Source: CP2-2F sp034436355 | GTDB lineage: Bacteria > Chloroflexota > Anaerolineae > Aggregatilineales > UBA2796 | Direction: 5' to 3' | Length of the DNA stretch: 64,000 nt | NCBI GenBank assembly: GCA_034436355.1 | Contig: DAOTVQ010000031.1 | Location: 1 to 64,000, forward strand | In this document: in pieces, positions 25,326 through 34,543 of the stretch | How positions within the stretch are numbered: position 1 is the first letter of the stretch | Layout of the letters: each line of letters opens with the position of its first letter | Notes under the pieces: generated by a model | What the model saw: the letters and a program-made list of their open reading frames with translations, nothing else | What the model was told of the DNA's origin: nothing | The model's database searches: none | Translations under genes and position numbers: made by a program

Positions 25326-25465
25326 GCGGCGGTGCGGCAGATCGGCTCACCTGACCTCAGCGCGCCTTTAAGTTCTGAAAAACTGTTCTACAAAAGCACC
25401 ACTCTCAGCCGTTGCTAAGTGTTTAGCTGCGGCTTATTTCGTTAAATATATCCCAGTTTTGCAGA

Positions 25466-25490
25466 CGGCAGCTCGCCTGCCGATAAGGAG
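25466..25490 (+). promoter_or_regulatory. Hairpin next to the RNase Y ribosome binding site
   Basis: CGGCAG/CTGCCG (25466-25482, five-base loop) stops 2 bp before the Shine-Dalgarno AAGGAG (25485-25490). It could tune ribosome access or be a processing site; this is inference. Confidence 0.35.
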
Positions 25491-25499
25491 TGGTGAAGC

Positions 25500-27074
25500 A
25501 TGGACAGTAGTTCGCTGCTCGTGCTAGGAATACTCGATTTCATCATTGTGGGGGTGGTGATCATTGCGGTGGTGATCATCTTTGGCAACCGCACACGCCG
25601 CAACGTGCAGCGTGATTTGGAGGAATACGTCTCCACGCGCCGCAAACTTGCCGATGAGGAAGCCACGCGCCTTGTTTCCGAAGCAGACTCGCGGGCGAAG
25701 GAACTAGAAATCCGCGCCCGTGATGAGGCACAGAGCCTGCTCAGTGAGGCAGAGGAGACCATCAAGCGCCGCCGTGCGGAAAACGACCGCGAAACCGAAC
25801 GGCTGGATCGCCGCCGCGAAGAACTTGATAAGCGCCTTGAGCGCCTTGAGACGCGCGAACGTGAGCTAAACAAGCGCCAAAGCGCCCTCGATAAGCGCCG
25901 CCAAGACCTCGATAAGATGTATGATGAGCGCCGTGTGGAGCTAGAGCGCGTGGCGCAGATGAGCCGCGAAGAAGCCCGCCAGCATCTGCTGGCAGCCCTG
26001 GAAACAGAGGTGCGCGGCGATATGGCGCGCAAACTGCGCGAGCTGGATGAGGAACTCAAAACAGAGGCGGATCGCCGTGCGCGGGATGTGGTGGCACTTG
26101 CCATTCAGCGCATCGCCTCGGATCAGGTCAGCGAGTTGGCGGTGAGTGTCGTCTTGCTGCCCTCTGATGAGATGAAAGGGCGCATCATCGGGCGCAACGG
26201 GCGCAACATCCGCGCCTTTGAGCAGGCAACCGGCGTTGATGTGGTGGTGGATGATACCCCAGAGGCGGTCACGCTTTCCAGCTTTGATCCTGTGCGGCGC
26301 GAAGTGGCACGCCGTGCGCTTGGCAAGCTGGTGCTGGATGGGCGCATTCACCCGGCGCGCATTGAAAAGCTGGTGGATGACGCCCGCAAAGAAGTTGACC
26401 GTGTGGTGCGCGAAGAAGGCGAGGCAGCTGCTTATCAGGCGGGTGTGCCGGGCTTGCACCCTGAAATTCTAAAGCTGCTGGGACGCCTCAAATTCCGCAC
26501 CAGCTACGGGCAGAATCAGCACGCGCACTCTATCGAGACGGCACACCTTGCCGGCATGATCGCGGCGGAACTTGGCGCAGATGTCGCACTTGCCAAGATG
26601 GGCGGCTTGCTGCACGATATTGGCAAGGCGATTGACCACGAAATCGAAGGCTCGCACGCCATCATCGGTGCAGAGTTCTGTCAGCGCTATGGCGTGAACG
26701 AGAAGGTGCTGAACTGCATTGCCAGCCATCATCATGAGGTGGAACAGCTCTACGTCGAAGCGATCATCGTGGAGGCAGCCGACGCCATCAGCGGCGCACG
26801 CCCCGGCGCACGCCGCGAGAGCATGGAGACTTACATCAAGCGCGTGCGGACGCTCGAAGAAATCGCTAGTTCGTTCAAAGGTGTGGAGCAGAGCTATGCC
26901 TTGCAAGCCGGGCGTGAGGTGCGCGTGATCGTGCGCCCTGAGGATGTGGATGATGTTGGTGCGGCGCGCCTTGCCCGCGAGATCGCCAAGCGCATTGAGG
27001 AATCAATGCAATATCCGGGACAGATCAAGGTGCAGGTGCTGCGCGAGACGCGCATTACCGAATTCGCTAAGTAG
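25500..27074 (+). CDS. rny: Ribonuclease Y
   Basis: 524 residues, the usual length. A single membrane helix (about 6-28), a long charged coiled coil (30-200), a KH domain (GRIIGRNGRNIRAFE, 227-241) and an HD domain with metal-binding H372-D373 in LLHDIGKA plus ASHHHE near 408-413 match RNase Y exactly. It is a membrane-anchored endoribonuclease that starts mRNA decay and matures some operon transcripts. A RicT-like factor is encoded at 12856-13821. AAGGAG precedes the ATG, and a hairpin ends the gene. Confidence 0.97.
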   Translation: MDSSSLLVLGILDFIIVGVVIIAVVIIFGNRTRRNVQRDLEEYVSTRRKLADEEATRLVSEADSRAKELEIRARDEAQSLLSEAEETIKRRRAENDRETERLDRRREELDKRLERLETRERELNKRQSALDKRRQDLDKMYDERRVELERVAQMSREEARQHLLAALETEVRGDMARKLRELDEELKTEADRRARDVVALAIQRIASDQVSELAVSVVLLPSDEMKGRIIGRNGRNIRAFEQATGVDVVVDDTPEAVTLSSFDPVRREVARRALGKLVLDGRIHPARIEKLVDDARKEVDRVVREEGEAAAYQAGVPGLHPEILKLLGRLKFRTSYGQNQHAHSIETAHLAGMIAAELGADVALAKMGGLLHDIGKAIDHEIEGSHAIIGAEFCQRYGVNEKVLNCIASHHHEVEQLYVEAIIVEAADAISGARPGARRESMETYIKRVRTLEEIASSFKGVEQSYALQAGREVRVIVRPEDVDDVGAARLAREIAKRIEESMQYPGQIKVQVLRETRITEFAK

Positions 27075-27088
27075 ATCGCAATCAACAA

Positions 27089-27118
27089 CGTGCGCTCATC
27101 TAGGTTGGTGAGCGCACG
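27089..27118 (+). terminator. Hairpin downstream of rny
   Basis: A perfect 10 bp stem (CGTGCGCTCA/TGAGCGCACG) with a 10 nt loop starts 15 bp after the rny stop. The following sequence is only mildly T-rich, so read-through into the phosphatase gene is possible. Confidence 0.6.
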
Positions 27119-27192
27119 CTTGGCTGATCGTTGCAAACCTTGCCCACATAGGGCATCATTCAGCCTGCCAAAAGAAAGGACAGAGAGGCTTC

Positions 27193-27939
27193 ATGGCACT
27201 TACACTCCGTGTGCGTCTAGGGCAGGTGATGGGACGCGATCACTTGCTGCGCGGCGCAAACTGTCAGGATGGCAGCGCATTGGTCGAAGCCCGCGGTTAC
27301 TTTGCCGCCGTGCTGTGTGATGGATGCAGCGAAGGGGAGCGCTCGGAAGTTGGCGCACGCACCGCCGCAGAGTTTGCCGCCGCGCACGTTGGGCGTTTGC
27401 TGGCAAACGGCACCGCCGTGCAGGATGTGCCGCGCTTGCTCTATCCCGCTATCATCAACTTCCTGCGCGAGTTTGTGCTTGCGGTGAAGCCTGCCAATGC
27501 CGCGCAGTTCGTGCTAGATGCGCTGCTTTTCACGGTGTTAGGCGTCGCAGTGCGCGGTGATGAGGCGATCCTCTTTGCGGCAGGCGATGGTACCCTTGTT
27601 ATGGATGGGCAAATCTTCCAGCGCGACGAAAACAACACGCCACGCTATATTGGTTATCACTTGCTGGATGCCAGCACACGCGGCAACTTGATCATGCCTG
27701 AAACATTCGCCGTCTATGAGCCTGAGCCAACGTGGGAACGCCTTGCCATTGCCACCGATGGCTTTGAGGTGGATTTATTCCCGCAAGTGTGGAACATTCC
27801 GCACCCACGCGGCTTGCAGCGGCGCATGAATGTGTGGTGGTCGCAAGAAATGCGCTTCCGCGATGATGCGACTTTGGTCACCGTAGAGCGCGTCGCCGAG
27901 TCGGGCAACGAAACACGCACCATGGAAGCCCTGAAGTGA
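27193..27939 (+). CDS. PP2C-like protein phosphatase
   Basis: 248 residues. GANCQDG (D26), CDGCSEGERSEVGAR (D43-G44), AAGDGTLV and the terminal RDDATLVTV supply the acidic metal ligands of a PP2C/PPM fold, close to the YegK-like subgroup found beside atypical kinases. AGAGAGG precedes the ATG. The last bases overlap the kinase start as GTGA, indicating coupled translation. The predicted role is Ser/Thr dephosphorylation opposing the kinase next door. Confidence 0.85.
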   Translation: MALTLRVRLGQVMGRDHLLRGANCQDGSALVEARGYFAAVLCDGCSEGERSEVGARTAAEFAAAHVGRLLANGTAVQDVPRLLYPAIINFLREFVLAVKPANAAQFVLDALLFTVLGVAVRGDEAILFAAGDGTLVMDGQIFQRDENNTPRYIGYHLLDASTRGNLIMPETFAVYEPEPTWERLAIATDGFEVDLFPQVWNIPHPRGLQRRMNVWWSQEMRFRDDATLVTVERVAESGNETRTMEALK

Positions 27940-29840
27940 GCCAAAAAGCACGCGATGTTCTGATCGGCACGCAGCGCGCCAAACTGACTGAGCGCCAAGT
28001 GATCGGGCAAGGCGGTGAAGCAACCGTTTTTCAAGTGCGCTCGGCGGCACCGAACGCTGTTTCCCTCGCCGTCAAACTCTATCTGACGCCCACGCCACAA
28101 CGCGCCCAAAAACTGGAAGCCTTGGCTGCCATCGCCCCACGCTTGCCCACACAGGCGATTGCTCCTCAAGCCTTGGTGAAAGATGCCAAAACAGGCAGCA
28201 TCATTGGCTTTGCCATGCGCCTGCTAGAGCCGAAATACACCGAGATTCGCAGCCTGAGCAACCGCAGCTACCGCGCTGCGAATGGCATCACGGCGCGCTT
28301 TGTGGCAGCGCTTTTTGCCAAGACTCACCCAATCTTGGCGCATATGCACAGTGTTGGGCTGATCGTGGGCGATTTGAACGATCTTAACCTGATGTTCCAC
28401 ATGGATGAGATGCTCTTTGTGGATGTGGACAGCTTTCAGTTTGGCAGCTTTCCGTGTCCTGTTGCCACCGAGCAATTCCTCGCGCCAGAACTCTACGGCG
28501 TAGACCTTGCCGCGCAGCCGATCTTCACAGCAGATCATGATTGGTATGCCTATGCGGTGCAGCTTTTCAAGGCGCTGCTAATGACGCACCCTTACGGCGG
28601 CGTGCATCCAACGTTACACACACTCACTGCCCGTGCCGCTGCACGAGTCAGCGTGTTGGACTCAACCGTGCAATATCCGCGCATTGCCCACAAGCCCGAA
28701 CTGCTCTCGGACGATCTGCTGCACGTTTTCCACCAATGGTTTAGTCAAGGGCAGCGCGGCATCTTCCCATTGGCAGTGCTGCACACCTATTTGGATAGCC
28801 TGATCACCTGCCCCGCCTGCGGTGCAGCCTACCCAAGCAACCGCGCTCATTGCCCTGTGTGTGCTGTGATCTCGCCTGTGCCAGCCCTCGCCGATCAAGA
28901 TATTGCACGGGCAGAAACGCTGCTGCATGTTGGCGGCAAGATTGTATATTGGCAAGTCAGCGGGCGCCATCTTGCCGCCATTGCTTATGAGAACGGCAAG
29001 GCAGTGCTGCACCGCAGCCTGAACCGCGTTGCCCAAGCGCCGATCATCCTCTTTGATGCACCGCTTGGCGCGCAGTATGCCATTTTTGGCGCACAGCTTG
29101 ATAAGATAGCGGTTGCACCCACGCCCGAACGCGATATGCTGCTGATTGTAGATGTTGCCTCTGGCACGCCTAAGGGCATGGCACGCACCACAACGGGCAA
29201 GTTCGGCGGCACACAGCCCATGTTTGCCGCCAATGCTGGCGCGCTTTACCGCATTGCGGGCGGCTACCTGCTGCGGGCTGAGCCACTGATCATGGGCGAT
29301 ACCGCCTTAGATGACCTTGCCGAACGTCCGATCATGCCTATTGCCGAAGATCAGACGTGGTTCTGCGCCGCGCCGAACGCGGAGTGGTTATTCGGGTACT
29401 ACCGCACCTTGAACACCTACCAGCACTGGATGTGGTATCGCGGCAGCCAACACGAGGTAAATTTGCCGCCGCTGGCAGACGGCGAACGGCTGATCGCTAC
29501 CCGTGCCGTTTTTGAGGCAGAGCGCGCCCTGATTGTGCGTTTGGCGGCAAGTGGCGGCGCAGAGCGCTGCTATGTGGATCAGGTTGACCAAAACGGCAGG
29601 CTGCTGCATAGCAAAACTGCGCCTGCCGATGCCTACGATCCGCTGGAGGCATTCACCTATGCTAATGGCTACGCCATGTTTGCCACCGATGGCGGCGTGC
29701 TGCGCGAAGAAGTGGCGACGGGTGCGCGCAAAGTCTTTCAGCAGTTGGAGCGCTTTACGCGGCACGGCGATGCGCTTGCCTTCAGCGGTGATGAACTGCT
29801 GCTTGTGCGCGAAGACCGCGTGCTGGCGCTGCGCTTGTAG
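27936..29840 (+). CDS. YegI-like atypical protein kinase with zinc ribbon and C-terminal propeller-like region
   Basis: 634 residues from GTG (GTGA overlap with the phosphatase). The kinase-like domain (about 20-285) has the glycine loop GQGGEATVF (24-32), Lys47, the catalytic loop GDLNDLN with D146 and N151, VDVDSFQ in place of DFG, and an APE motif (LAPEL). These are features of the YegI-like kinase group. A CxxC-x10-CxxC zinc ribbon follows (C292, C295, C306, C309). The remaining 320 residues are strand-rich and repeat-like, probably a propeller for target recognition. Phosphorylation of a partner and reversal by the PP2C protein is inferred. The usual VWA-domain partner is absent. Confidence 0.8.
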   Translation: MSQKARDVLIGTQRAKLTERQVIGQGGEATVFQVRSAAPNAVSLAVKLYLTPTPQRAQKLEALAAIAPRLPTQAIAPQALVKDAKTGSIIGFAMRLLEPKYTEIRSLSNRSYRAANGITARFVAALFAKTHPILAHMHSVGLIVGDLNDLNLMFHMDEMLFVDVDSFQFGSFPCPVATEQFLAPELYGVDLAAQPIFTADHDWYAYAVQLFKALLMTHPYGGVHPTLHTLTARAAARVSVLDSTVQYPRIAHKPELLSDDLLHVFHQWFSQGQRGIFPLAVLHTYLDSLITCPACGAAYPSNRAHCPVCAVISPVPALADQDIARAETLLHVGGKIVYWQVSGRHLAAIAYENGKAVLHRSLNRVAQAPIILFDAPLGAQYAIFGAQLDKIAVAPTPERDMLLIVDVASGTPKGMARTTTGKFGGTQPMFAANAGALYRIAGGYLLRAEPLIMGDTALDDLAERPIMPIAEDQTWFCAAPNAEWLFGYYRTLNTYQHWMWYRGSQHEVNLPPLADGERLIATRAVFEAERALIVRLAASGGAERCYVDQVDQNGRLLHSKTAPADAYDPLEAFTYANGYAMFATDGGVLREEVATGARKVFQQLERFTRHGDALAFSGDELLLVREDRVLALRL

Positions 29841-29841
29841 G

Positions 29842-32800
29842 CTATTCCAGCTTATCAAAGACCTTGTGCAGCTCACGCGGGCGAGTCGTCGTCAACTGCG
29901 CGATGCGGTCGTTTGCCTCGCGCAGGCGGCGGCTTAGCACATTGATCAAGCGCAGCGAGAGATCGGGATAGCGGCGCGTCAGCTCGATCAGCGGTTCGCG
30001 GCGCAGGGCAAGGCAGAGCGTATCTTGCACGGCAAAGGCGCGTTCGGTGGTTGGGCTTTCGTCAAACAGCCCCATCTCGCCAAAATAGCCGTAGGCGTCC
30101 AGCGTGGCAATCCGCAGCGACGATCCTTTGCGCTGACCTTCACGCTCTAGGGCAACCTTGCCGCGCACGATCACGTAGAGAACACCGCTCGGCGCACCCT
30201 GCGCAAAAATTTCCGCTTCCTCGCTGAACAGGCGCTCTTCTGCCACGCTTGCCAGCACCTTTAGCTGGTCAACGGTCATGCCTTCAAAGAACGAAACTTC
30301 CTTCAAAAAGATGATTTTCTCAATGGTTGAAAGCATCACACCCTCACGTTTGCTCAACATTTCTTGCAAGGCGATGCCATCCAACAAGCGTTGGGCGGCT
30401 TGCGCGGCGGCACGCACTTCGGGCGAGGCGTCTGTGTTCAGCACGATCATCAGCAGTGCGCTGATCTGCTCACGGCTGAAAAGCTGTTGGCAAGGCGTCA
30501 ATACGACGGGTGGCGCGCTTGGCTTTTCGGCAGGCGGCTCAGAAGGCGCTGCTGTGGGCTTTTGGGCGGCTGGCTCGGCAGGTTTGGCATCTTCACCAAG
30601 CGCGCCAAGCAGATCGTCCACTGCACGGCGCGGACGGCGTGACGAGGGCTTTTCGGCAGGTGGCACATCAGCGTCAAGCAGTTTGGGCAGATCGCTCAAC
30701 CGAATTTCCTGCGTTTTCATCCTGTGCGGATCGGTTTCAGGCGGCGCGATCTCACCCAGTGCAAAGCTGACAATGGCGCGCAATCCGTCGTCGTTCGGTT
30801 CGGTGATGGCAGCTTGCAGCAGTTCAGCCGCCGTTTGGCGCACACCACTGATCTCTTGGCTCAGGCGCAGGCGCTTTTCGTCGGTTAGCTCAAGGTCGTA
30901 AAGCGGCGCAATAACCTTGACGATCTGTGGTGAGAGCAGCGACTCTAGCGCTTCGAGGGCGTTGGCACGCACACGCGCTTGTGGATTGTTAAGCGACTCG
31001 CGGATGACCTGCACCGTCTGCCGATCATGCACTGCGCTCAGCAGGTAAAAGACGGCATCCAAGCGTTCAGCACTGCGTTCGCGCAGCAAGCTGCATAGCA
31101 AGTTCAGGCTGCGATATTCGGCACATGGTTGTAAGACGTTCAGGCGAACGTAGTTGGCGTGGACGGCGATCAGGTTCTCTTGCACAGCAGCACGCAAACG
31201 ATCCGCCGCCCGCTCCGGACTAATGCGGCTGAGCGCGACGGTTGCCTCTAGGCGCACCGTCGGCGTGGCACGTTCCAAGAGTGGCGTCAGTGCTGGCACA
31301 GCCGACCTGCCTAGCCGCACCAACGACTCGACTGCCGCAGCGCGAATATCCGCGCTTGGGTCGGCAAGGAAGCGCACCAGCACACTTTCAGCATCGCGCA
31401 CCTTCAAATAGGCAAGGATGGTCAGCGCGGCACGGCGCACGCGCTCAATCGGATCGGTGAGCAGTTGATCCAAGCGTTCGCGCAGGCGCGCCGCTAGATC
31501 ATCAGGCAGCTTGCCGAGCGCGCAGAGTTCTTCAATGCTCAGCACAGCCGCAAGGCGCACCTCATCACTTGGATCATCTAGGTAGGGCAGCAAATTGGCA
31601 ATGAAGCGGGCGTGATTCGCCTTGCCAAGCACTTGCACAGCGCTGGCACGCAGTGCCGGATCGGTGTCGGCAAGGGTTGGCGCAAGCATTTGCAGTGCTG
31701 CATTGTTGGCGGCAGCATCCGCCTTGAGCAAGGTTGGCGTGACTTCAAGGCGCACGCGCAGATCAGGATCGCTGAGCAGCATCCGCGCAGTGTTGTTAAA
31801 TTGACCGCGATTTTGGTGGGCATACTGCATCAAACCACGTACCGCCGCACGCCGCACACCACCATCAGGGTCGCTGAGCAGTTCGGTCAGCAAGCGGCGC
31901 ACTTCATCACCGCCCAAATCAGCTGCGCCAAGCAAATCTGCAATGGTAGCGCGCACGGCTGGCTCATTGTCACGGATAATCTCTGCCAGCAGCGGCACGG
32001 CATTCTTGCCGCCGATCTCGAGGATCAACTGCGCCATGAAGATTTTATGTTCGGCGTCGTCGCGCTCTTGCAGTTTGTTCTTCAAAAAATTAAGTGTAGC
32101 GCTATCCGTAACCGCCAGATCCGGGGCGGTGGCAAGCAAGAATGAGTAGTCCTCTTGCGCCAACATACTGACCAAGGCACGCGAATATTGCCGCCGCAGC
32201 ACAAAAGCGCTGATGGCATAGGCAAGGGCGAAAACGCCGATCAGGGTTGGCAGCAGCCATGGAATCTGTGGCAGCAGTGGGCGCAGCAGCAGCAAGCCAC
32301 CACCAATGATGGTGCCGATGGGCATCACCAAGCCGCCGATGAAGGCACGCGCACGCCCTTTCACGCGCAGCGGCACGGCGTTATACATCAGGTTATCCAG
32401 CGTGTTGCGGAAGGCAGTGCGGAAGGTGGTACGCGCAAAATGCTGTGCCGCCGCACTGATCAGCGCCCGCGGGAATAAGATCAACCCACCGCAAATGCCC
32501 AACATGCTCAACGGGTAAATCAGGTTGGCAGTGCCAAGCCCAAGCCGCTGCACAAGGCGCCCTAAGACAAAGAGCTGAATGGGCAGCATGATTAAATTGG
32601 TGACGCCCGTCAGCGTGCCGAGATAATCAGCAATCACCTTTTCATCTTTCAGCTCTGCCACAAAGATCGCGCTGCCCTGAAAGGTGATCAGTGTGGTGAG
32701 GATGATCAGCAAAATCGTAGAGGCTGCCATCCAGCGCAGAAAGGGCGATTTCACCACAAAGCCGTAGCCCTCACGGATGTTGTTGATATAGGCGCCAATG

Positions 32801-33471
32801 CCGCTGCGCTTTTTGGCAGTCGGCGGCGCAACAGGTGTGGCAATCCCGCCGCTGCGCGCCTGCTCACGGTCGCGGATCAGGCGCGGCATCATCCAGACCA
32901 TGCTCGCCATCAAGAGCAAGGTGCTGATCCACGCGAAAGAAATATCGATGGCTTGGCTGAACAAGCTGGTGATGACGGGCATGGTCAAGCCGGCGATAGC
33001 GCCTGCCACACGCGCCGCCGTCGCAATAATGGGGATAACGCGCTTGGCAGAGCGTGTATCGTAGAAGCCGTTCACATACGTCCAGAACTGCACGTTGAAT
33101 GTATCGCGGATGACGCGAGAGGCAAGGTAGAGCATTGGAAATGCCAAACTCTCTTGCCCAACGCCTGCCAACACACGGCTGAGCAGCACACTGATTCCGC
33201 CTAAGAGCAGGATGGCGATCAGCAGCACATCGTCGCGCACGCGGTCGGCAAAGGCGCTGAAGACGGCGAGCGCGAAAATGGTGATGACTGCCTCTAGCAC
33301 GAACAGGATCGGCAGGTTTTCCACACCCAAACGGCTTAAAAAGAGCGCATCGGCAATGGTTTCGCCCCACGTCAAGCCGATCAGGAAGACCACGCCCATG
33401 CCATAGAGGAAAAGCAAACGCGCCCATTCATTTGGGCGCACATTAAACAGGCGGCTGAGCATTCCAAGCAT
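29842..33471 (-). CDS. ADP/ATP-translocase-like transporter fused to HEAT repeats and a cyclic-nucleotide-binding domain
   Basis: 1209 residues from the ATG at 33471, which has AGAGGCACC upstream; an earlier start would run into the preceding gene. Residues about 1-425 form some 12 membrane helices and resemble NTT/MFS-type carriers (WARLLFLYGMGVVFLIGLTW). Residues about 450-900 are HEAT-like helical repeats (EVRRLLTELLSDPDGGVRRAAV, DPSADIRAAAVESLVRLG). A Pro/Ala/Glu-rich linker precedes a cNMP-type domain (about 1065-1190: AEIFAQGAPSGVLYVIVRGKVAL, FGEMGLFDESPTTERAFA). The substrate is unknown; gating by a bound nucleotide is inferred. Its stop lies 1 bp from that of the convergent kinase. 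Confidence 0.85.
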   Translation of the reverse strand: MLGMLSRLFNVRPNEWARLLFLYGMGVVFLIGLTWGETIADALFLSRLGVENLPILFVLEAVITIFALAVFSAFADRVRDDVLLIAILLLGGISVLLSRVLAGVGQESLAFPMLYLASRVIRDTFNVQFWTYVNGFYDTRSAKRVIPIIATAARVAGAIAGLTMPVITSLFSQAIDISFAWISTLLLMASMVWMMPRLIRDREQARSGGIATPVAPPTAKKRSGIGAYINNIREGYGFVVKSPFLRWMAASTILLIILTTLITFQGSAIFVAELKDEKVIADYLGTLTGVTNLIMLPIQLFVLGRLVQRLGLGTANLIYPLSMLGICGGLILFPRALISAAAQHFARTTFRTAFRNTLDNLMYNAVPLRVKGRARAFIGGLVMPIGTIIGGGLLLLRPLLPQIPWLLPTLIGVFALAYAISAFVLRRQYSRALVSMLAQEDYSFLLATAPDLAVTDSATLNFLKNKLQERDDAEHKIFMAQLILEIGGKNAVPLLAEIIRDNEPAVRATIADLLGAADLGGDEVRRLLTELLSDPDGGVRRAAVRGLMQYAHQNRGQFNNTARMLLSDPDLRVRLEVTPTLLKADAAANNAALQMLAPTLADTDPALRASAVQVLGKANHARFIANLLPYLDDPSDEVRLAAVLSIEELCALGKLPDDLAARLRERLDQLLTDPIERVRRAALTILAYLKVRDAESVLVRFLADPSADIRAAAVESLVRLGRSAVPALTPLLERATPTVRLEATVALSRISPERAADRLRAAVQENLIAVHANYVRLNVLQPCAEYRSLNLLCSLLRERSAERLDAVFYLLSAVHDRQTVQVIRESLNNPQARVRANALEALESLLSPQIVKVIAPLYDLELTDEKRLRLSQEISGVRQTAAELLQAAITEPNDDGLRAIVSFALGEIAPPETDPHRMKTQEIRLSDLPKLLDADVPPAEKPSSRRPRRAVDDLLGALGEDAKPAEPAAQKPTAAPSEPPAEKPSAPPVVLTPCQQLFSREQISALLMIVLNTDASPEVRAAAQAAQRLLDGIALQEMLSKREGVMLSTIEKIIFLKEVSFFEGMTVDQLKVLASVAEERLFSEEAEIFAQGAPSGVLYVIVRGKVALEREGQRKGSSLRIATLDAYGYFGEMGLFDESPTTERAFAVQDTLCLALRREPLIELTRRYPDLSLRLINVLSRRLREANDRIAQLTTTRPRELHKVFDKLE

Positions 33472-33481
33472 GGCGGTGCCT

Positions 33482-34261
33482 CTATTCCGAAGGTGCGTTC
33501 GCAAAAATATCACGCAGGGCGGCACGCATGATGTGTGTGTTGGGATGCTCAGGATAACGCAAGGCGAAAATAGCGCCCTGCCCTAAGGCTGCCATCTCAT
33601 CGGCATAGGGCAAAATGCCAACCACAGGGCAGCGGTAAAGGTTGGCAACCTTCGCCTCGAATTCGGCGTTATCAAAGGTAGGCGGCACTTCGTTCATCAG
33701 CAAAAAGACTTCCGACACCTCAAGCTGGCGGGCAAGCTCAATGATGATGCTCGTGCCTTGATATTCGCGCTTATCGTGGCGCATCAGCACCAGCAGGGCA
33801 TCTGCCAGCGCGATGAGGCTCATGGTGCTAATGTCTATGCCTGAATCCAGATCAAACAACACAACATCCAGCTCAAGGTGATCGACCAGATCAGCCAGCG
33901 CGCTTGCTAGCCGATCTGGATCGTAGCCATCTTGACGAATCTGCTCGATCTGCTCGGTGGTAGGTTGGGCAGGCACGAGGTAAATCCGCCCGCGGAGTGG
34001 CGGGTGGATTTGAGCGCTGACCGAATAGGCAGCCTGCCACAGTTCACACTGGTTGGCATAGTGGCTGTGAAATGAACACGGCACGTCATCCGCGTCAAAC
34101 CCAAAGGGTGCGCCCACATTGCCCGCCCGCAAACAAGTGTCTACAATGGCGACGTGCCTGCCTTCAGCCGCTAACAGCACAGCGAAATTAGCGATTAGGC
34201 TAGAGCGTCCGGTGCCAGCCCGAAAGGAATGAAGTGCTAGGAATTTTGCGGGTTTTGCCAT
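33482..34261 (-). CDS. MinD/ParA-like P-loop ATPase with an altered Walker A motif
   Basis: 259 residues. The fold is SIMIBI-type: N-terminal P-loop, IVDTCLRAGNVG switch I region, VVLFDLDSGID Walker B/switch II, then MNEVPPTF and VGILPYADEM near the end, like MinD, FleN or CpaE. The deviant Walker A KGGxGKT/S appears as R14-A-G-T-G-R19-S, so both the signature and the conserved lysine are Arg. ATP binding or hydrolysis may be reduced. It lies 10 bp upstream of the transporter-HEAT-cNMP gene and is co-transcribed. A localisation role is possible. The 282 bp upstream gap shows no clear feature. Confidence 0.8.
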   Translation of the reverse strand: MAKPAKFLALHSFRAGTGRSSLIANFAVLLAAEGRHVAIVDTCLRAGNVGAPFGFDADDVPCSFHSHYANQCELWQAAYSVSAQIHPPLRGRIYLVPAQPTTEQIEQIRQDGYDPDRLASALADLVDHLELDVVLFDLDSGIDISTMSLIALADALLVLMRHDKREYQGTSIIIELARQLEVSEVFLLMNEVPPTFDNAEFEAKVANLYRCPVVGILPYADEMAALGQGAIFALRYPEHPNTHIMRAALRDIFANAPSE

Positions 34262-34543
34262 GTGTCAAGCCCTTACCCTTCCTCGAAAATGCCCTTTAGC
34301 AGCTAGGTGCAGCGGCGTTGACTGGATATGGTAGACTACTTTGAACGCAAGGGCAAGTGACGGTGCAAAGGCTGCTTTCGTTTGGCAAGAGGGACTGTGG
34401 CAAACGTGGGTGCTTTTGCATAATTTTAGCAATCTCTACTAAAACCTCGCGCACACCATGCGCCAGGCACTTCTGCGCTATTGCCGTTTTGGTGTTAGAA
34501 TAGCCGCATATGCCACAGGCTCACGGAAGGATCGCTAAATCTT

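Larger units (their letters stand above)
24969..25499. other. 530 bp intergenic region upstream of RNase Y
   Basis: No convincing gene is present; short open frames on both strands have no family resemblance. Two promoter candidates point to the right (25008-25036 and 25317-25325). A small hairpin occurs at 25047-25063 (CGCCT/AGGCG) and another abuts the RNase Y Shine-Dalgarno. I could not match it to 6S, SRP, RNase P, tmRNA or a known riboswitch. It could be a long regulated leader or could hold a small RNA. Confidence 0.5.

Noticed and set aside
25442..26104. Ser/Arg-rich minus-strand frame of 220 codons
   Set aside because: It is the complement of the RNase Y coiled coil; low complexity explains it.
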